DNA of 64,000 nt from Agapetus fuscipes (Eukaryota > Arthropoda > Insecta > Trichoptera > Glossosomatidae): positions 1,054,001 through 1,118,000 of the forward strand of contig OX637338.1 in the NCBI GenBank assembly GCA_951799405.1, read 5' to 3'. Of the stretch, positions 39,526 through 51,073 are shown one piece after another; position 1 is the first letter of the stretch, and every line of letters starts with the position of its first letter. The notes beneath the pieces were generated by a model, which made no database searches, was not told where the DNA came from, and saw only the letters and a program-made list of their open reading frames with translations. The position numbers and the translations under genes are program-made.

Positions 39526-39898
39526 TATATTAACAGTTTATTACTATTTTTTTGCCAAAATAAACAAAAATAAAAGAGAAGCCGATGTGAATCGCGTTAT
39601 ATCGAGTCGACCGTGCGCCACTGCCATGCCATAGACAAATCTCTTGTTTATTCTGCTTTCTAACGCCACAATATTCGGTTAGCGTTATTTATTGCTCTCG
39701 CCCATGAGAATTGAATCATTACAATTACTTAGGAATAAATCACGATCATTCCTACGAGCCGTAAGTGTGTTATTATGGGAGAATGATTTTCTCTCGTAAA
39801 TCGGCCGAATGTGTAATTTACCTCCTACCCAGAGGATGCACTGCATTCTCTGGAATAAGCCATCATGAAATTTGTAAAAAAAAAACGTGACGTGATTC

Positions 39899-40165
39899 AG
39901 CTACACATATAGTGTAACTTCCCACATATATCTACCTAAGGGGGCCGGTCTTACGCCTACCAATTCAGTTGAAGTGGAGCTTTCCTAGCTTCCGAGAGGG
40001 TTGGTATTCATTTCGTGTGAAGGCCGAGTAAGGCTTGCCGGTATTTTATTTTGAGTTTTGAAATAAACACTGGCACGGGAAATCATTTTTGGCACACTCG
40101 TTGGAAATCGAATTCGAGCTCTCGGCTGGAATGCAAGCACTCTACCAACTGAGCTATCGACTGGA
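39899..40165 (-). repeat. SINE-A copy
   Basis: Ends (on +) ACCAACTGAGCTATCGACTG. B-box region AATTCGAGCTCTCGGC. Confidence 0.72.
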
Positions 40166-40170
40166 CATTA

Positions 40171-40398
40171 TGAAGGCATAAGTACATTCAAAATTCATAT
40201 TAAATGCAAGCCCACAAACAGACACGTGTAAATTCACGCTTACAAGTGTATTTAAAAAATTTAATCCAAATCTCAAATGAACATACACCCCGTAACTTTT
40301 GCCGATCATCCCTGAAATAGGGGTTGACATTGGCAAAGTGAACCATATTTTACAGTATCTATGGTTGGTCAGTCTTATACCACCAACCTATAAGTCTA
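40171..40398 (-). repeat. Rep-L unit
   Basis: Third subfamily, 5' end ACCAACCTATAAGT on +. Confidence 0.68.
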
Positions 40399-40723
40399 CA
40401 ACAACTGGGTCTTGCTTGAGAATTGGCGCTTGGTAGCGACGACGACCAAGCTCGTAAAAAGGTCGATAGCTCAATTGATAGAATGCTTGCATTCCATGCC
40501 GAGAGCAAGGGTTTGATCTCAAGGTTTACTCAGCCTTCACAAGAAATGAGAACCAGCCCCCCCTTTGGGAGCTGGGAAACCCCCACTTCAACTGAAAAGT
40601 GGTTGGTGTGAGGCCGGTCCCCTTACCCGTAAAAATAAATAGGTCCCGAATCGCCACATGCAATCTCTTCGGGGGATAACGCAGGCAAGAAGTTACACTA
40701 TATGTGTAGCTTAGTTGCGTTTA
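40399..40723 (+). repeat. SINE-B tail + SINE-A composite
   Basis: 40399-40461 is the SINE-B tail (CAACTGGGTCTTGCTTGAGA). The junction is AGCTCGTAAAAAGGTCGATA. SINE-A to 40723 has the same internal deletion as the copy at 15766. Confidence 0.75.
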
Positions 40724-41064
40724 TAAGTCAAGGAATACAAATAATAAAAGACAAAATTGATTACGTAAAAATGAATTTAAAAACAGATGAAAATATTATT
40801 TATTGGTCGTGTACCCATGTGTGGTGTATGTTTTGTAATCTGGGGCAGGCGTTGTGTTGCAACAAGACTATCGGGTTAAAGCACTGCTTGGGAAATGACA
40901 ATATTTACATACGGCTGTTTTTTTTTTAATTTTGTCTTAATGCGCCCACACACTTTCCTTGAGACGTATCGTATTGATTTAGGTGCGAGGCGGATTGTAG
41001 AAAAAAACTAACAAATTAATTTCGTGCCATCGTGGTGTCTTCGTGTTTTATTGAAATCTTTATT

Positions 41065-41339
41065 ATTATTAGACCGAGAAAGGTATGGATGGACCAAATA
41101 TCCGAAATTGCGAATGAATGGAATATCCAGAGTCATAATAAAAGAAGAGCCTGTATGAAGAAGGTTATGACTCTGGAGGAAATGAAAGAAGTATGTAAGG
41201 ACAGAAAGAAATGGCGGTTGATCTGTAATGTTAGCGGCTAGGGTTTATTAAAGTGAAATTTGTTTTATGTTTTAGTTTTTGATGACCATATATAATATTA
41301 TTATTTATTGATTTAAAAAAATGTAATTTGTCGTGTATG
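41065..41339 (+). repeat. LINE 3' end plus 3' UTR
   Basis: PRKVWMDQISEIANEWNIQS, NKRRACMKKVMTLEEM, CKDRKKWRLICNVSG and stop, UTR ending AAAATGTAATTTGTCGTG. Confidence 0.76.
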
Positions 41340-41589
41340 TTCCTTGACTTATAGGTTGGTATGCGGCTTACCACCCATGCTGTAAAAATGGTTCACTTTG
41401 CCAATGTCACCCCTGTTTCAGGGAAGGACGGCAAGAGTTGCAGGGTGTATGTCCATTTGAGATTTGGTTTTTATGTTGTAGGTTCACATGAGGCATGTGC
41501 AAGCGCGAACTTGTACGTGTCTGGTTGTGGGAATGCATGTAATGTGAATCTCCAATGTAACATATCTTTGCAACTTAGATTAGATTAGA
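41340..41589 (+). repeat. Rep-L unit directly following LINE 3' UTR
   Basis: Nearly identical to 38372-38628 in the interior (GAGGCATGTGCAAGCGCGAA). Confidence 0.78.
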
Positions 41590-41681
41590 CGTATCATTCT
41601 TCACGCTACCTACTCGTGATCTAGCAACAATCCCACAAGGAGTGCCACCCGAGGTATGCTTTTTTTTTTTTTTTTTTTAAG

Positions 41682-41902
41682 AAAATCCTGTGCGGGAGAC
41701 TCCCTAGATTCTGAAGACTCTAGGGGTCTATGACACTTGTTGTAGTGCCGCAGAGGTGTACGAGCTTGGTCGTCGCTACAAAGCGCCAATACTCAAGCAA
41801 GACCCAGTTGCTGTAAGGCTGGATGGACCCTTGGTGACCGGTCATTGGTAAAGGCTTATGAATTCTTCAACCCAGCGAAGAGCACATTCGAAATATTAAT
41901 AA
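41682..41902 (-). repeat. SINE-B copy, 5' truncated
   Basis: GAGCTTGGTCGTCGCTACAA, then CAACCCAGCGAAGAGCACAT. T(20) run to its left. The A/B boxes are lost. Confidence 0.68.
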
Positions 41903-41984
41903 ATTAAAAAATGCTATCAGTAACATTGAACCATTTACTTTTAGAGTCATGGGCACGCCTCTGACCTAGAGGTTCTTGTTTTGT

Positions 41985-42125
41985 CGTGCCGTTGCTTTTA
42001 CTTTACGGGAAGGCCTTCCGCCACTTGAGAAAATATATAAGTTTGCATGAGCGTTCATGCGCTGTGGGTCCTTCTGACACATACATACAGGACGGGTACG
42101 AGGAGGGTTTGAACACACCTACTGT
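41985..42125. repeat. Rep-X-related fragment
   Basis: GGGAAGGCCTTCCGCCACTT and GTCCTTCTGACACATACATA resemble the Rep-X centre. Confidence 0.45.
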
Positions 42126-42157
42126 ATAAATCTAGTTATGTAGGTACAACGTCCCCA

Positions 42158-42404
42158 GTGCTTGTTTGGCGTATCTATCATTTGATTAAAAGATGACCTT
42201 TAAATGGAATTGTCTTAAGAATCACATTCGACACAATCTAAGCTAAAAAACAACGTAGCACACGATCATGTTAGAGTGCTGTAAATATTTTAAAAATCAA
42301 TTTTCAGAACTCATACGACACATAGTTTCAGTGCACATACAAACATTGTTAATGTGAAATTATCTCTGTTGGAGATAAGACAAACCAGCACTAAGGTGAT
42401 GACA
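42158..42404. mobile_element. MITE M1-related copy
   Basis: TIRs CCCCAGTGCTTGTTTGGC and GACAAACCAGCACTAAGG. The interior is alignable with M1 (CTTAAGAATCACATTCGACA, AATGTGAAATTATCTCTG). Sub-family with a TGCTTGTTTG core. Confidence 0.65.
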
Positions 42405-42407
42405 TAC

Positions 42408-42560
42408 CTACCGCATGTGGCGAGTGAGTCTATTTATTTTTACAGTTAAAGGGGCCGGCTTCACGCCAACCACTTCAGTTGAAGTGCGGGTTTCCCAGCT
42501 CCCGAGGGGACTGATTCTCGTTACATGTGAAGGCTGAGCAAATCTTGCCGATAAAAGTAT
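42408..42560 (-). repeat. SINE-A 3' half
   Basis: CCGCATGTGGCGAGTGAGTC through GAAGGCTGAGCAAATCTTGC. Confidence 0.65.
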
Positions 42561-42939
42561 TTTATGCAGGTTATTCTTACTATAAAAAAAGGACCAAAGC
42601 CCCCTGTAGCGTTAGAAGTGAACCGACCGTTGTACAGTGCACGTATAAAGTATGTCTGTACGTGAACCGAATCTGAAAAATATATGTGTAAAAGAAATTT
42701 CCGCAATTTTAATTAAATTGAAACCTCGAAAAACATAAAAATAGAATATGTGTTCATGACTACCTTCAAATTTTTATATTTTTCTTAAAATTTGTGTTTT
42801 GTTTACTTATAGTTACAAATCGGTAAAAGCTGAAAAAATATTCACAATGAAATTACGAGTAGATAGGCGTGTTTACTAATTACGAGTACAACCTAAACCT
42901 TACAATGTTTACTTAAGTGTTTCCATAGATAGGTCAGTA

Positions 42940-43640
42940 GCTTTGTATGGGTTGCACAAAACTACTAACAAATAGTAGGCTGTTGCGTCTCATTCACGTC
43001 TTGGGGCATCCATTGCGGTACCAAGGGCAGGCCCAGATTAAGATCATTGGGGGCTCTGGTGCGGGAAAAGTTAGGGGGTCCACAACGACCCCCCTTATTC
43101 GGAACAGAAACGATTATCGACGGTTTTGCAATTACTTTTTGGGAAATCTATTTGAGAGGTCTATGACACTTGGTGTGGAAAAATATGTTGAAATATTATT
43201 CTTTACATTTTCATACAAATCGCCATGGGAGTCTTTGGTCCCACAGGCCCCTTTTGATTTAGACCCCAAAGTAAATTAAAAGTTAACATGCTCTTTAACT
43301 AATTTCTAGTAAGTCTTTGAGGGCCCCCTTGGTCGCGAATGCCTTGAATACCCAAGTTTCCGAACAAATTTATGCTAATAGCATACCTTGGGTGGCACTC
43401 CTTGTGGGATCGTTATTTACTAGTTCACTGGTAGTAGGTACGACATTTGATGCAGGGAACTGTGTCTTGCCCTTTTTTTGAAGGAATATTTTTTCATACA
43501 ATCTTTATAAAAGTCTCCAGGGGCGTCTTCGGTCCTGGATGTATAAATTAAAGCATATTTTTCTTAAACGTCTAGGGGGCCCCTAGGACGCTGAGCCCCT
43601 GGTTCGTTGGTACCGCTCGAAGCGCCCTTAGTCCGGGCCT
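42940..43640. other. Unclassified repeat-like region with GGGGGCTC words
   Basis: GGCCCAGATTAAGATCATTG and GGGGGCTCTGGTGCGG, later AGTCCGGGCCTGAG: weak mutual inversion between the two ends (CAAGGGCAGGCCCAGATTAA / TAGTCCGGGCCTGAGT) suggests an old TIR element of about 620 bp. Its body contains three AGGGGCCC-type words. Confidence 0.4.
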
Positions 43641-43859
43641 GAGTGTGTTAGAGTTGCACCTGGTCATTGCTCCCTTGCACAGGAGCCATAAGTCATGACA
43701 CACGCCAGCTTGTGGGTATTATGAGCCCTACGGGGAATCGAACCGTATGCGCTGTGACAGCGCTCACGCCCCATTGTCCAAGGGTGGACGGGTATTAGCA
43801 AGAGCACGCAACGCGCTGCAATACATTTTTTTTGTAATTCTAGAAATTTTGAATGAAAT

Positions 43860-44303
43860 ATTTTTAGCAACAAAGAAAGAAGTATGTAAGGATAGAAAGA
43901 AATGGCGGTTGATCTGTAATGTTGGCGGCTAGCGTTTATTAAAGTGAAATTTGTTTTATGTTTTAGTTTTTTTTGATGTCCATGTCCATGTTTATATTAT
44001 ATTATTGTTTATTAATCTTAAAAATGTAATTTGTGATGTTTGTTCCTTGACTTATAGGTTGGTATGCGGCTGACCACCCATACTGTAAAAAAATGGTTCA
44101 CTTTGCCAATGTCACCTCTGTTTCAGGGAAGGACGGCAAGAGTTGCAAGGCTTATGTTCATTTGAGATTGGGTTTTTATATTGTAGGTCCACATGCGGCA
44201 TGTGTTAGCGCGAAATTATACATGTCTGCTTGTGGGAATGCATTTAATATAAATCTTAAATGATATATATCTTTGCAGCTTAGATTAGATTAGATTAGAT
44301 TAG
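43860..44303 (+). repeat. LINE 3' end + Rep-L composite (third copy)
   Basis: 43876-43930 encodes KEVCKDRKKWRLICNVGG and stop. The UTR runs to 44042 and Rep-L 44043-44303 has a (TTAGA)4 tail. AGAAATTTTGAATGAAATAT occurs on both sides (43847 and 44302), a long target-site duplication of the whole unit. Confidence 0.78.
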
Positions 44304-46232
44304 AAATTTTGAATGAAATATTTTTAGCAACAAAGATCAGTTTTGGAATGTACCTACCGTATGTGTTTAAATACTATTTTAACATTTTAATAGTTAAATT
44401 GCATTAGAAGCTTCTACAACTGGTGGAAAAAAACGTGTATGTCTAGTTGAGATGTTCTCAGAAAGCTTTTGTTGATGCACAATTTTGTATTAAAAATTGT
44501 GTATGATTATATTTCAATTGAAATACTTGGTTAAAAAATACGTAAAAGAGCGATAGAACTATACTTTAACCTTTTTTTGTATTTAATAATTCATTCTCAC
44601 TTGAAAATCGTTAAATTATTTAGTTTCCCTAATAGATCACCTACTTACATTGACGCCAAATAGTTTTTTTATAGAGTTAATGAATGCAAATATAATTATT
44701 TTAAAATATTGAGAATTTGTGTATTAACATTGTGAAGATTTATTTAAAATTAATTTATCAAATTAATTTAACAGAGTAAGTACTTAAATTAAGTTGTCCT
44801 GTTGATAATGATGTGATAGCATCGAAAGCACTCGAGGAAATAAATCAATTCGTGAAGAAAAACTTTGTGTTTTATTTTAACTTTAGTAATTATTTTAGTC
44901 GAATTACTAAAGTAAAATAAATGTAAACTAGAAAAAAATTATGAGACATTAATCTCAAAAGTAAAAAAAAAACACCATTCACCCATAACATAAAATAAGA
45001 TAATTTAATAATATTTTTTTGTAATCGAATTGTAAGTCATATTGTTCATTTGCAGTTGGCAAATTCCAAAAATTCAAAACACATTGCATGACCGCATTGT
45101 CCCGCAACAAATAGCCATTCATACTTGGGATTCCTTACAAAAAGACACGTCTAAATAGGCGGCAAGTCTTCACAAAGGTACGAAATCAAGACGTGGACAC
45201 GAGTGTTAGCTATTGTCGCCTATTTGCAGACAGGGGTGACAGCTTAACGCACGCTTCCTGCTTCGTTAAGTACTTCCGGCCTCTTCTATCGCGGTTGTCT
45301 CTTTCTCTGGTTTCGCACAATATAAGAGCCAATAAATAAAGTCATCGGACGTGAATGCAAGGCACAGATTTTTTTTGTCCGTCGAGTTTTATCCTGTCAA
45401 TGAAGTTGTAAAATATTGTGTGTTGGATTTTACACGGGGAATTTGAGTTGAATGGGCGAGTGGTAGAGATTTATTTATTTCTTTGAAATAAGATATAGGT
45501 ACTAAACTACTTAATTCAGAATGTAAAAGGTATTATAAATTTGTTAAAGAGGTGGGATTATTGTACCTAGATGTCCAAATTCCCAATTTTTTGATCTGTA
45601 AAAACTGTTTCTCTTCTTTTATCAATATTTATTTATGTGAATAAATGTGTTCCCGCTTAGAGCATGAACGACGTATGTGGAACTTCCGTGGTTTATGCTC
45701 GCACTTTTATGTGCATCCCATATTTATTACACTTGATATCTCAGTAACTATGAGTCCGAGGACTCCAATATTTTTACCACTTATAGAACAGCTAAGTATA
45801 AGAATTTCTGCATCATTAACTCAAAAACGCAAAAAAGTGGACTTCCGTACAGAATTTTTCATGAAGTTGGAACATTTTTTAAATTTTGAATACTTAGTAG
45901 AACCTTTTCTCGGCGAGCAAACGTCTTGTATGAGATTGCCGTCCTTAGCAACCAATAACAAAGTAAATTTTCAGCAACGCGAGAATCTGATAATATTTTT
46001 GACCTCACGACATGTTTGTTAATCACAATTAAGAAAAATATTGAGGTAATAGAGGCTCCTTCTAAATCATTTTTAAAAATACAAAATTCCAAATTATTAT
46101 CTAATCAAAAATTAAGAATAATAACGATTTAAAAACAAACCTACCTACTTGTTTTTAATTTTTTTAGCGTTTGTGTCTTTAACAATCTTTAATCTTAATT
46201 TAAAAGGTATATTTATATATATATATTTATGA
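44304..46232. other. AT-rich unassigned stretch
   Basis: 1.9 kb without recognised repeats. A 125-codon frame at 45645-46022 has no family resemblance and I do not call it a gene. Confidence 0.4.
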
Positions 46233-46598
46233 AATCCTGTGCGGGAGACTCCTTAGATTCTAGAAACTCCCTAGATTCTAGAGACTCTAGGGTTCTATGA
46301 CACTTGTTGTAGTGCCGCAGAGGTATACGAGCTTAGTCGTCGCTACAAAGCGCTAATACTCAAGCAAGACCCAGTTGCTGTAAGGCTGAATGGACTTTTA
46401 TGGTTCATATTTAATGCATGCTCACAACTAGGCGCATGTAAGTTCATGCATTTATATGCTACATGTGTAGATACAAAATAAACCACACCCCACATGAATA
46501 TAACCTTCCGCCTTTCCCTGGTGACCTGGAAACCGTGGTGGCATTGGCATAAGTGAACCATGTTTTTACAGCATGAGGGGTTAGCCTTATACCAACAT
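46233..46598 (-). repeat. SINE-B fragment then degenerate Rep-L
   Basis: 46233-46395 is the SINE-B tail (CTAGGGTTCTATGACACTTG). 46396-46598 is Rep-L-like (GGTGGCATTGGCATAAGTGA). A tandem AGACTCCCTAGATTCTAGA repeat is at 46247. Confidence 0.55.
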
Positions 46599-46599
46599 A

Positions 46600-47440
46600 T
46601 TCGCCACAAAATAAGTTTGTAACACTGAAAATTCGTTTTTATGTACAAAAAAGTTATAAGAAATAAAATATTGCAACACTTTTTTTATTAGGTACCTATC
46701 TGTTCTTTTTTATCATCAAAAACACACATTTTGGTCAATCGACCATCATCACGATATGCTAAAACTGAAAGAATAATTTTTAAGCAATCGTTTACTAAAA
46801 AGTCGAAAACATAAAACACTAGAATGGGAAAAAGTAACTTTGTTCTGTTTTTATCAATGTGTTTTTCATTATATTGTTAGATATCGCATGTGTTTTTGTT
46901 GTTAAATTAAATGTATTATTGTTATCCACATTGTAAGATGCTGTTAAATCGACTGCCCCAAGGAAGACAGCACTAAGTCAAAAAAGATAGTTTTGCAGGA
47001 AAGCCAATTGAATGTTATTTATTCCATGGAGAACAATGCCTAAACTATTTTTTACATTCATTTATTAACGAATTTAAAAGAGATAGAGACACGGCTGTCA
47101 TCTTGGAATGAAGATAATGATTTTCTACTCTCAGAAATGGAAATAAGTACAAAAACCTCAATTTCTGAGTAACTGCCTCCTTCCTTGGAGCAGTCGAAAT
47201 ATGGATAATCACATTACAAATGCACTAGATACTTAAAAATAAATTAATAAAAAATATAAATTCACTCACAAAACTACCATTGCAGGAAGATCTGAGTAAA
47301 AATCCTTGCCAATATTGACGACAAATCACTTTTCCTTTATATCACAACATTAACTTCAAATCAATTCTATAACTTCATAAAAGTCTAACAATAAACGTCT
47401 TTCACACTAAACAATGCTTTTTGTATGTTTTACGTAAATT
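46600..47440. other. AT-rich unassigned stretch
   Basis: No gene or repeat recognised. Confidence 0.4.
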
Positions 47441-47449
47441 TAATTTGAT

Positions 47450-47670
47450 TATTTGGACGCGGGCGCACGCGCGACTGCTCCGTGTGACTGTCGAACGACA
47501 ACTGCCGTGCGATGAAGGCTTTCCGGGCCACTTCATCCCCGTTAGTGTGGACCAATCAGAGAGCGGAACAGCGGCAAGCCACGCCCAACGACCAATAGGA
47601 GGCGTTGTTCTAATCGTAGGTGGAGGGGATCGTAGAGCCTTTGTTTGTCTTTGCTCTACGATGCGATGGT
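47450..47670 (-). promoter_or_regulatory. Candidate distal promoter / CpG-rich segment upstream of gcm
   Basis: A CpG-rich island in AT-rich DNA with two CCAAT boxes (ACCAATCAGA near 47549, GACCAATAGG near 47590) and a perfect 10-bp inverted repeat (ATCGTAGAGC at 47629-47638, its complement at 47653-47662). It lies 11 kb upstream of the first gcm coding exon. No transcription start can be read, and it could belong to another gene or be a repeat fragment. Confidence 0.3.
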
Positions 47671-47751
47671 GGAGAATTGAGGAACAACCTGAAATTTTTG
47701 GGAGAACGAAAAGAGTAGGTACTACTCATGAAACAGCATATTTTTTTCTTG

Positions 47752-48003
47752 TAATCTATAATCTAAGTTGCAAAGATGTATTACATTTAAGATTAATATT
47801 AAATGCATTCCCATAAACAGACACTATATAAGTTCGCGCTTACACATGCCGCATGTGAACCTGCAATAAAAAAACCCAATCTAAAATTAATATAAGCCCG
47901 GCGACTCTTGTCGACCTTACATAAAACAGAGGTGGCATTGGCAAAGTGAACCATTTTTCACAGTATGGGTGGTCAGCCTCATACCAACCTATAAGTCAAG
48001 GAA
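47752..48003 (-). repeat. Rep-L unit
   Basis: Complete, from ATAATCTAAGTTGCAAAG to ATAAGTCAAGGAA. Confidence 0.72.
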
Positions 48004-48029
48004 TAATAAATCGTAATAATAATAATATA

Positions 48030-48301
48030 AGGATGATTTATTTGGTGAGCACTGTTTTTATGTAAATCACACCTCAAGAGCCCACTGTGGTTGTCGCTAT
48101 AAAAACCGCCAATTCTCAAGCAATACCCAGTTTATGTAATGCTGAATGGCCCTTTGGTGATCGGTCTTTAATAAAGGGGTATGATTTTTTTAACCCAGCG
48201 AAGAGCATAATATCTTAAAATAGTTTTGGGCTTTGCAGTGATTTTAGCCTTGATTTTTTCATTTACGAGTCCAAAGTGTTACCACTAGACTACGGACCGG
48301 C
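48030..48301 (-). repeat. SINE-B copy
   Basis: GATTTATTTGGTGAGCACTG to CCACTAGACTACGGACCGGC. B-box region altered. Confidence 0.7.
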
Positions 48302-48631
48302 AAAAATAATTGTTGTTAAAAATATATGTTATTGTATCAAAATAAAGTAATTTAAATAATATAGCGCTATGCACTCATAAACTGTAGGTCGAGAACTCTA
48401 TTCCCGAGGTCAAAAAATTGTCATTTACTCTTCCTTGAGTTGAAAAAATTATCTACTGTTATCAAAAACCGGTTACAAAGGTTCATCCAGCCTAGTGAAT
48501 TATCTATTTATGTTAGTAATTTTTCATAAAAACAGACAGAGTTATGTTTGAGGTAAAGAATTACCCTTCTTAAAATATTTTATATAAACGCCACCCCTAG
48601 CGGAATGGCGACAGAGTTGCAGGTACAGTTA

Positions 48632-48783
48632 CCATTTGATCTGAGCTAAGAAAAAGCGTAAAACACGATAATGTGAGAGTTGTTTTCAATATTTTTCAAT
48701 AGACACATTGGTCCAGTCCACATTCAAACATTGCTCATGTGAAATTACCTCTGATGGACATAAGACAAACTAACATTAAGGGG
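48632..48783. repeat. MITE M1 fragment
   Basis: Right half only: GATAATGTGAGAGTTGTTTT, then GGACATAAGACAAACTAACA and TTAAGG. Confidence 0.55.
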
Positions 48784-49149
48784 ATAAACTTGTTTTCTCA
48801 TCTGCATCAAACTATGTGTTTACAAAGTTAAATAAACTACAGCTATTAACTTTAATACGATTTTTTCATAATTTAATTGTGGTGGAAATGACAATATTTA
48901 GCATTAAAAAAATAAAATGATAAGTTAAAGAGGCAACTTAAATTCGCCAACCAACTGTAACCAATCAGGCCCATCAAGCAAAAATGAGTTGTGATTATAT
49001 TCCTCACTCGCAGTCTGATAACAATTAAATTAATTGGTTAATGATCGATCTACAAGCAGATTTCTGCATGCCAGGCTCTAAAGACACCTTGAAGGCTGTG
49101 GTTTGGTTAATCACCAATGTAAACCTCCTACAGATGAACACTTAACACT

Positions 49150-49815
49150 CCTGCATATCCTGCCGCCGTTCCATTAGGGGTGGCCGGTCCCTCCACAAAT
49201 GCGTCTCCACTTTTTTTTCTCTTTTAGTATATCGCTGCCTTAGTTCTTGTTTGCCGTATAGAGCATTCAGCTAATTTTACATGAGCAATGTTTGCATGTG
49301 TATCTACTGGACCAATGTGTCTTATGAAAACAGGTAATTGATTTACAAAATATTTAAAACCATTCTCACATTATCGAGTTTTGCGTTTTTTCTTAGCTCA
49401 GATTGTATAGAACTTGATTCTTAAGACAACTGCATTAAAAAGTCATATTTGACAAAATTGGTCTATACGGCAAACAAGAACTAGGGAAGCGATATGTCTT
49501 GCATCTCTTCAACATTCATCACTTTCTTCATACATACATACTCTTCTCTTATGCTCACTCTGCATGTTCCATCCTTTCGCAATCTCACCTATTTGAACTA
49601 TCCATTCCTTCCCCTTCCACACTTCCCTCTGACACTTCCTCCTACTTGTCCTTTTCTTTTCGACATGTCCGAACCATCTCAGTGTGATTTTTTGCACTTT
49701 CGTTCTCAAATGCTCTTTTCTACCACACTCATTCATCATCCAATCATTGCGAACTCTATCATTCATCGTCTTTCCAGCCATTGTTTTCAGCAAAGCCATT
49801 TCAACAGTACATAGG
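49150..49815 (-). repeat. LINE C-terminus and 3' end, split by M1 MITE
   Basis: On - 49498-49815 reads RVRNDWMMNECGRKEHLRTK, KITLRWFGHVEKKRTSRRK and EWIVQIGEIAKGWNMQSEHK. The 3' part is 49150-49225 (GCCGCCGTTCCATTAGGGGT). Same LINE-A clade as the shorter tails elsewhere, with the longest retained coding part. Confidence 0.76.
49229..49496. mobile_element. MITE family M1, copy inserted in a LINE remnant
   Basis: Highly similar to 14815-15081 over its full length, ends ATCGCTGCCTTAGTTC / GAACTAGGGAAGCGAT. LINE-derived sequence continues on both sides (49150-49225 and 49498-49815), so the MITE is the younger insertion. Confidence 0.78.
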
Positions 49816-50150
49816 TGACCGGTCGATATCTCAGTTGGTAGAGTGCTTGCATTCCATGCCGTGGGCTCGGGTTCGAATCCCACCGAGGGTGTCAGAAATG
49901 ATTTCCCGTTTCGGTGTTTATTTCAAATCCCAAAATAAAAAACCGGCAAGGTTTACTCAGCCTTCACTAGAAATGAGTATCAGCGCCCTTGAGAGCTGGG
50001 AAACCCCCACTTTAACTGAAGTGGTTGGCGTAAGGCCGGCCCCCTTACCTGTAAAAAAATAGGTTCAACCCGCCACATACGACCCCTTCGGGGATAACGC
50101 GACAAGAAGTTACACTATATGTGTAGCTTAGTTGCGATTTAGTTGCGTTT
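49816..50150 (+). repeat. SINE-A, full length
   Basis: ACCGGTCGATATCTCAGTTG, GGTTCGAATCCCACC, terminal GTGTAGCTTAGTTGCG repeated. Confidence 0.78.
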
Positions 50151-50221
50151 AAAGGTACTTTACTCAGTCATGAAAAAGAGGTGTTTTTTTGGTGTAGGTA
50201 CTTATATTAATGGTTACATGA

Positions 50222-50362
50222 TAGAACAGCACAATGACAAAACAGCACATGGATTTGCATCACATGACGAACAACACATGAAAGTACGTCACATAACAAA
50301 ACATCACATCACAATGAAAATACACCACAAGACATAACAACACAATGACGAAACACAGGAAA
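50222..50362 (+). repeat. CA-rich degenerate tandem array
   Basis: Repeated CACAATGACAAAACAGCACA-like words, about 14-15 bp period with drift, C and A strongly favoured on +. Confidence 0.5.
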
Positions 50363-51073
50363 GTATGATGATGAAATTCCCTTGTGTCTCCATTAGAATT
50401 CCTCTCAGTTTTTTTCAAATTTTCTCACGCAAGATTGTTGAATTTTGAATCGTCGTGTGTACGAGGTAAGCTTTTTTGCATGATCTGTGTCATTTGCTCA
50501 CAGATTCTGATTCGCGAGTATTGTCACGCTACAAGTGTATAATTCTACTTAAATTAACAACAAACCACGACTGAGTTTACGGCTGCCATTAATTTTTAAC
50601 ACGACCTGCTTGGCTTAATGCTCAATTTTAATGAACCAACAGGCATGTAGTGTTTTTATTAACGAAAATAATACGCTTAATGTGTCATTTGATGAAATAC
50701 TTCAACTTTATAATTGGGTGTTAATTTAAGGCGATTTAAGGCAGACACCTAAATTATAAAGAGATTAATATAAACTGTGTGTGGATTTTATTAAGTGTGT
50801 CTTGATTTTAAGATGAAACGCAAAGGAAAATCACGCTTAATTGTGAGTTAAAGTAAATAGCAAAACCTGCTGCTTCTTATTTGTTAAGAATGTTTTAAAA
50901 GTAATTTTGTTTAACTACTCATTTGCATACTTGCTAAATTACTATCAGCTTTTGTATCGCACTCTTTCTATGTATTGTTTTCTCAGCCAGTGATCTTGCC
51001 ATCTTTTTGTGGTCTACCAGACATAATATTTGAAGAATCTTTTCTGAGCTTTCAATGCCCTAACAAATTTCTT

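Noticed and set aside
37911..39640. An hAT element spanning CAGTGGCGGAGGG (37911) to CGCCACTG (39630)
   Set aside because: The ends look right but no 8-bp duplication matches and the interior contains other complete repeats, so the two ends probably belong to different broken copies.
45645..46022. A 125-codon frame as a gene
   Set aside because: AT-rich, no recognisable motif, no splice or promoter context; parts resemble decayed repeat seen near 13870.
47421..47816. A + strand protein in the CpG-rich segment
   Set aside because: Frame openness follows from high GC; it runs into a Rep-L unit and lacks any family resemblance. I treat the segment as regulatory instead.
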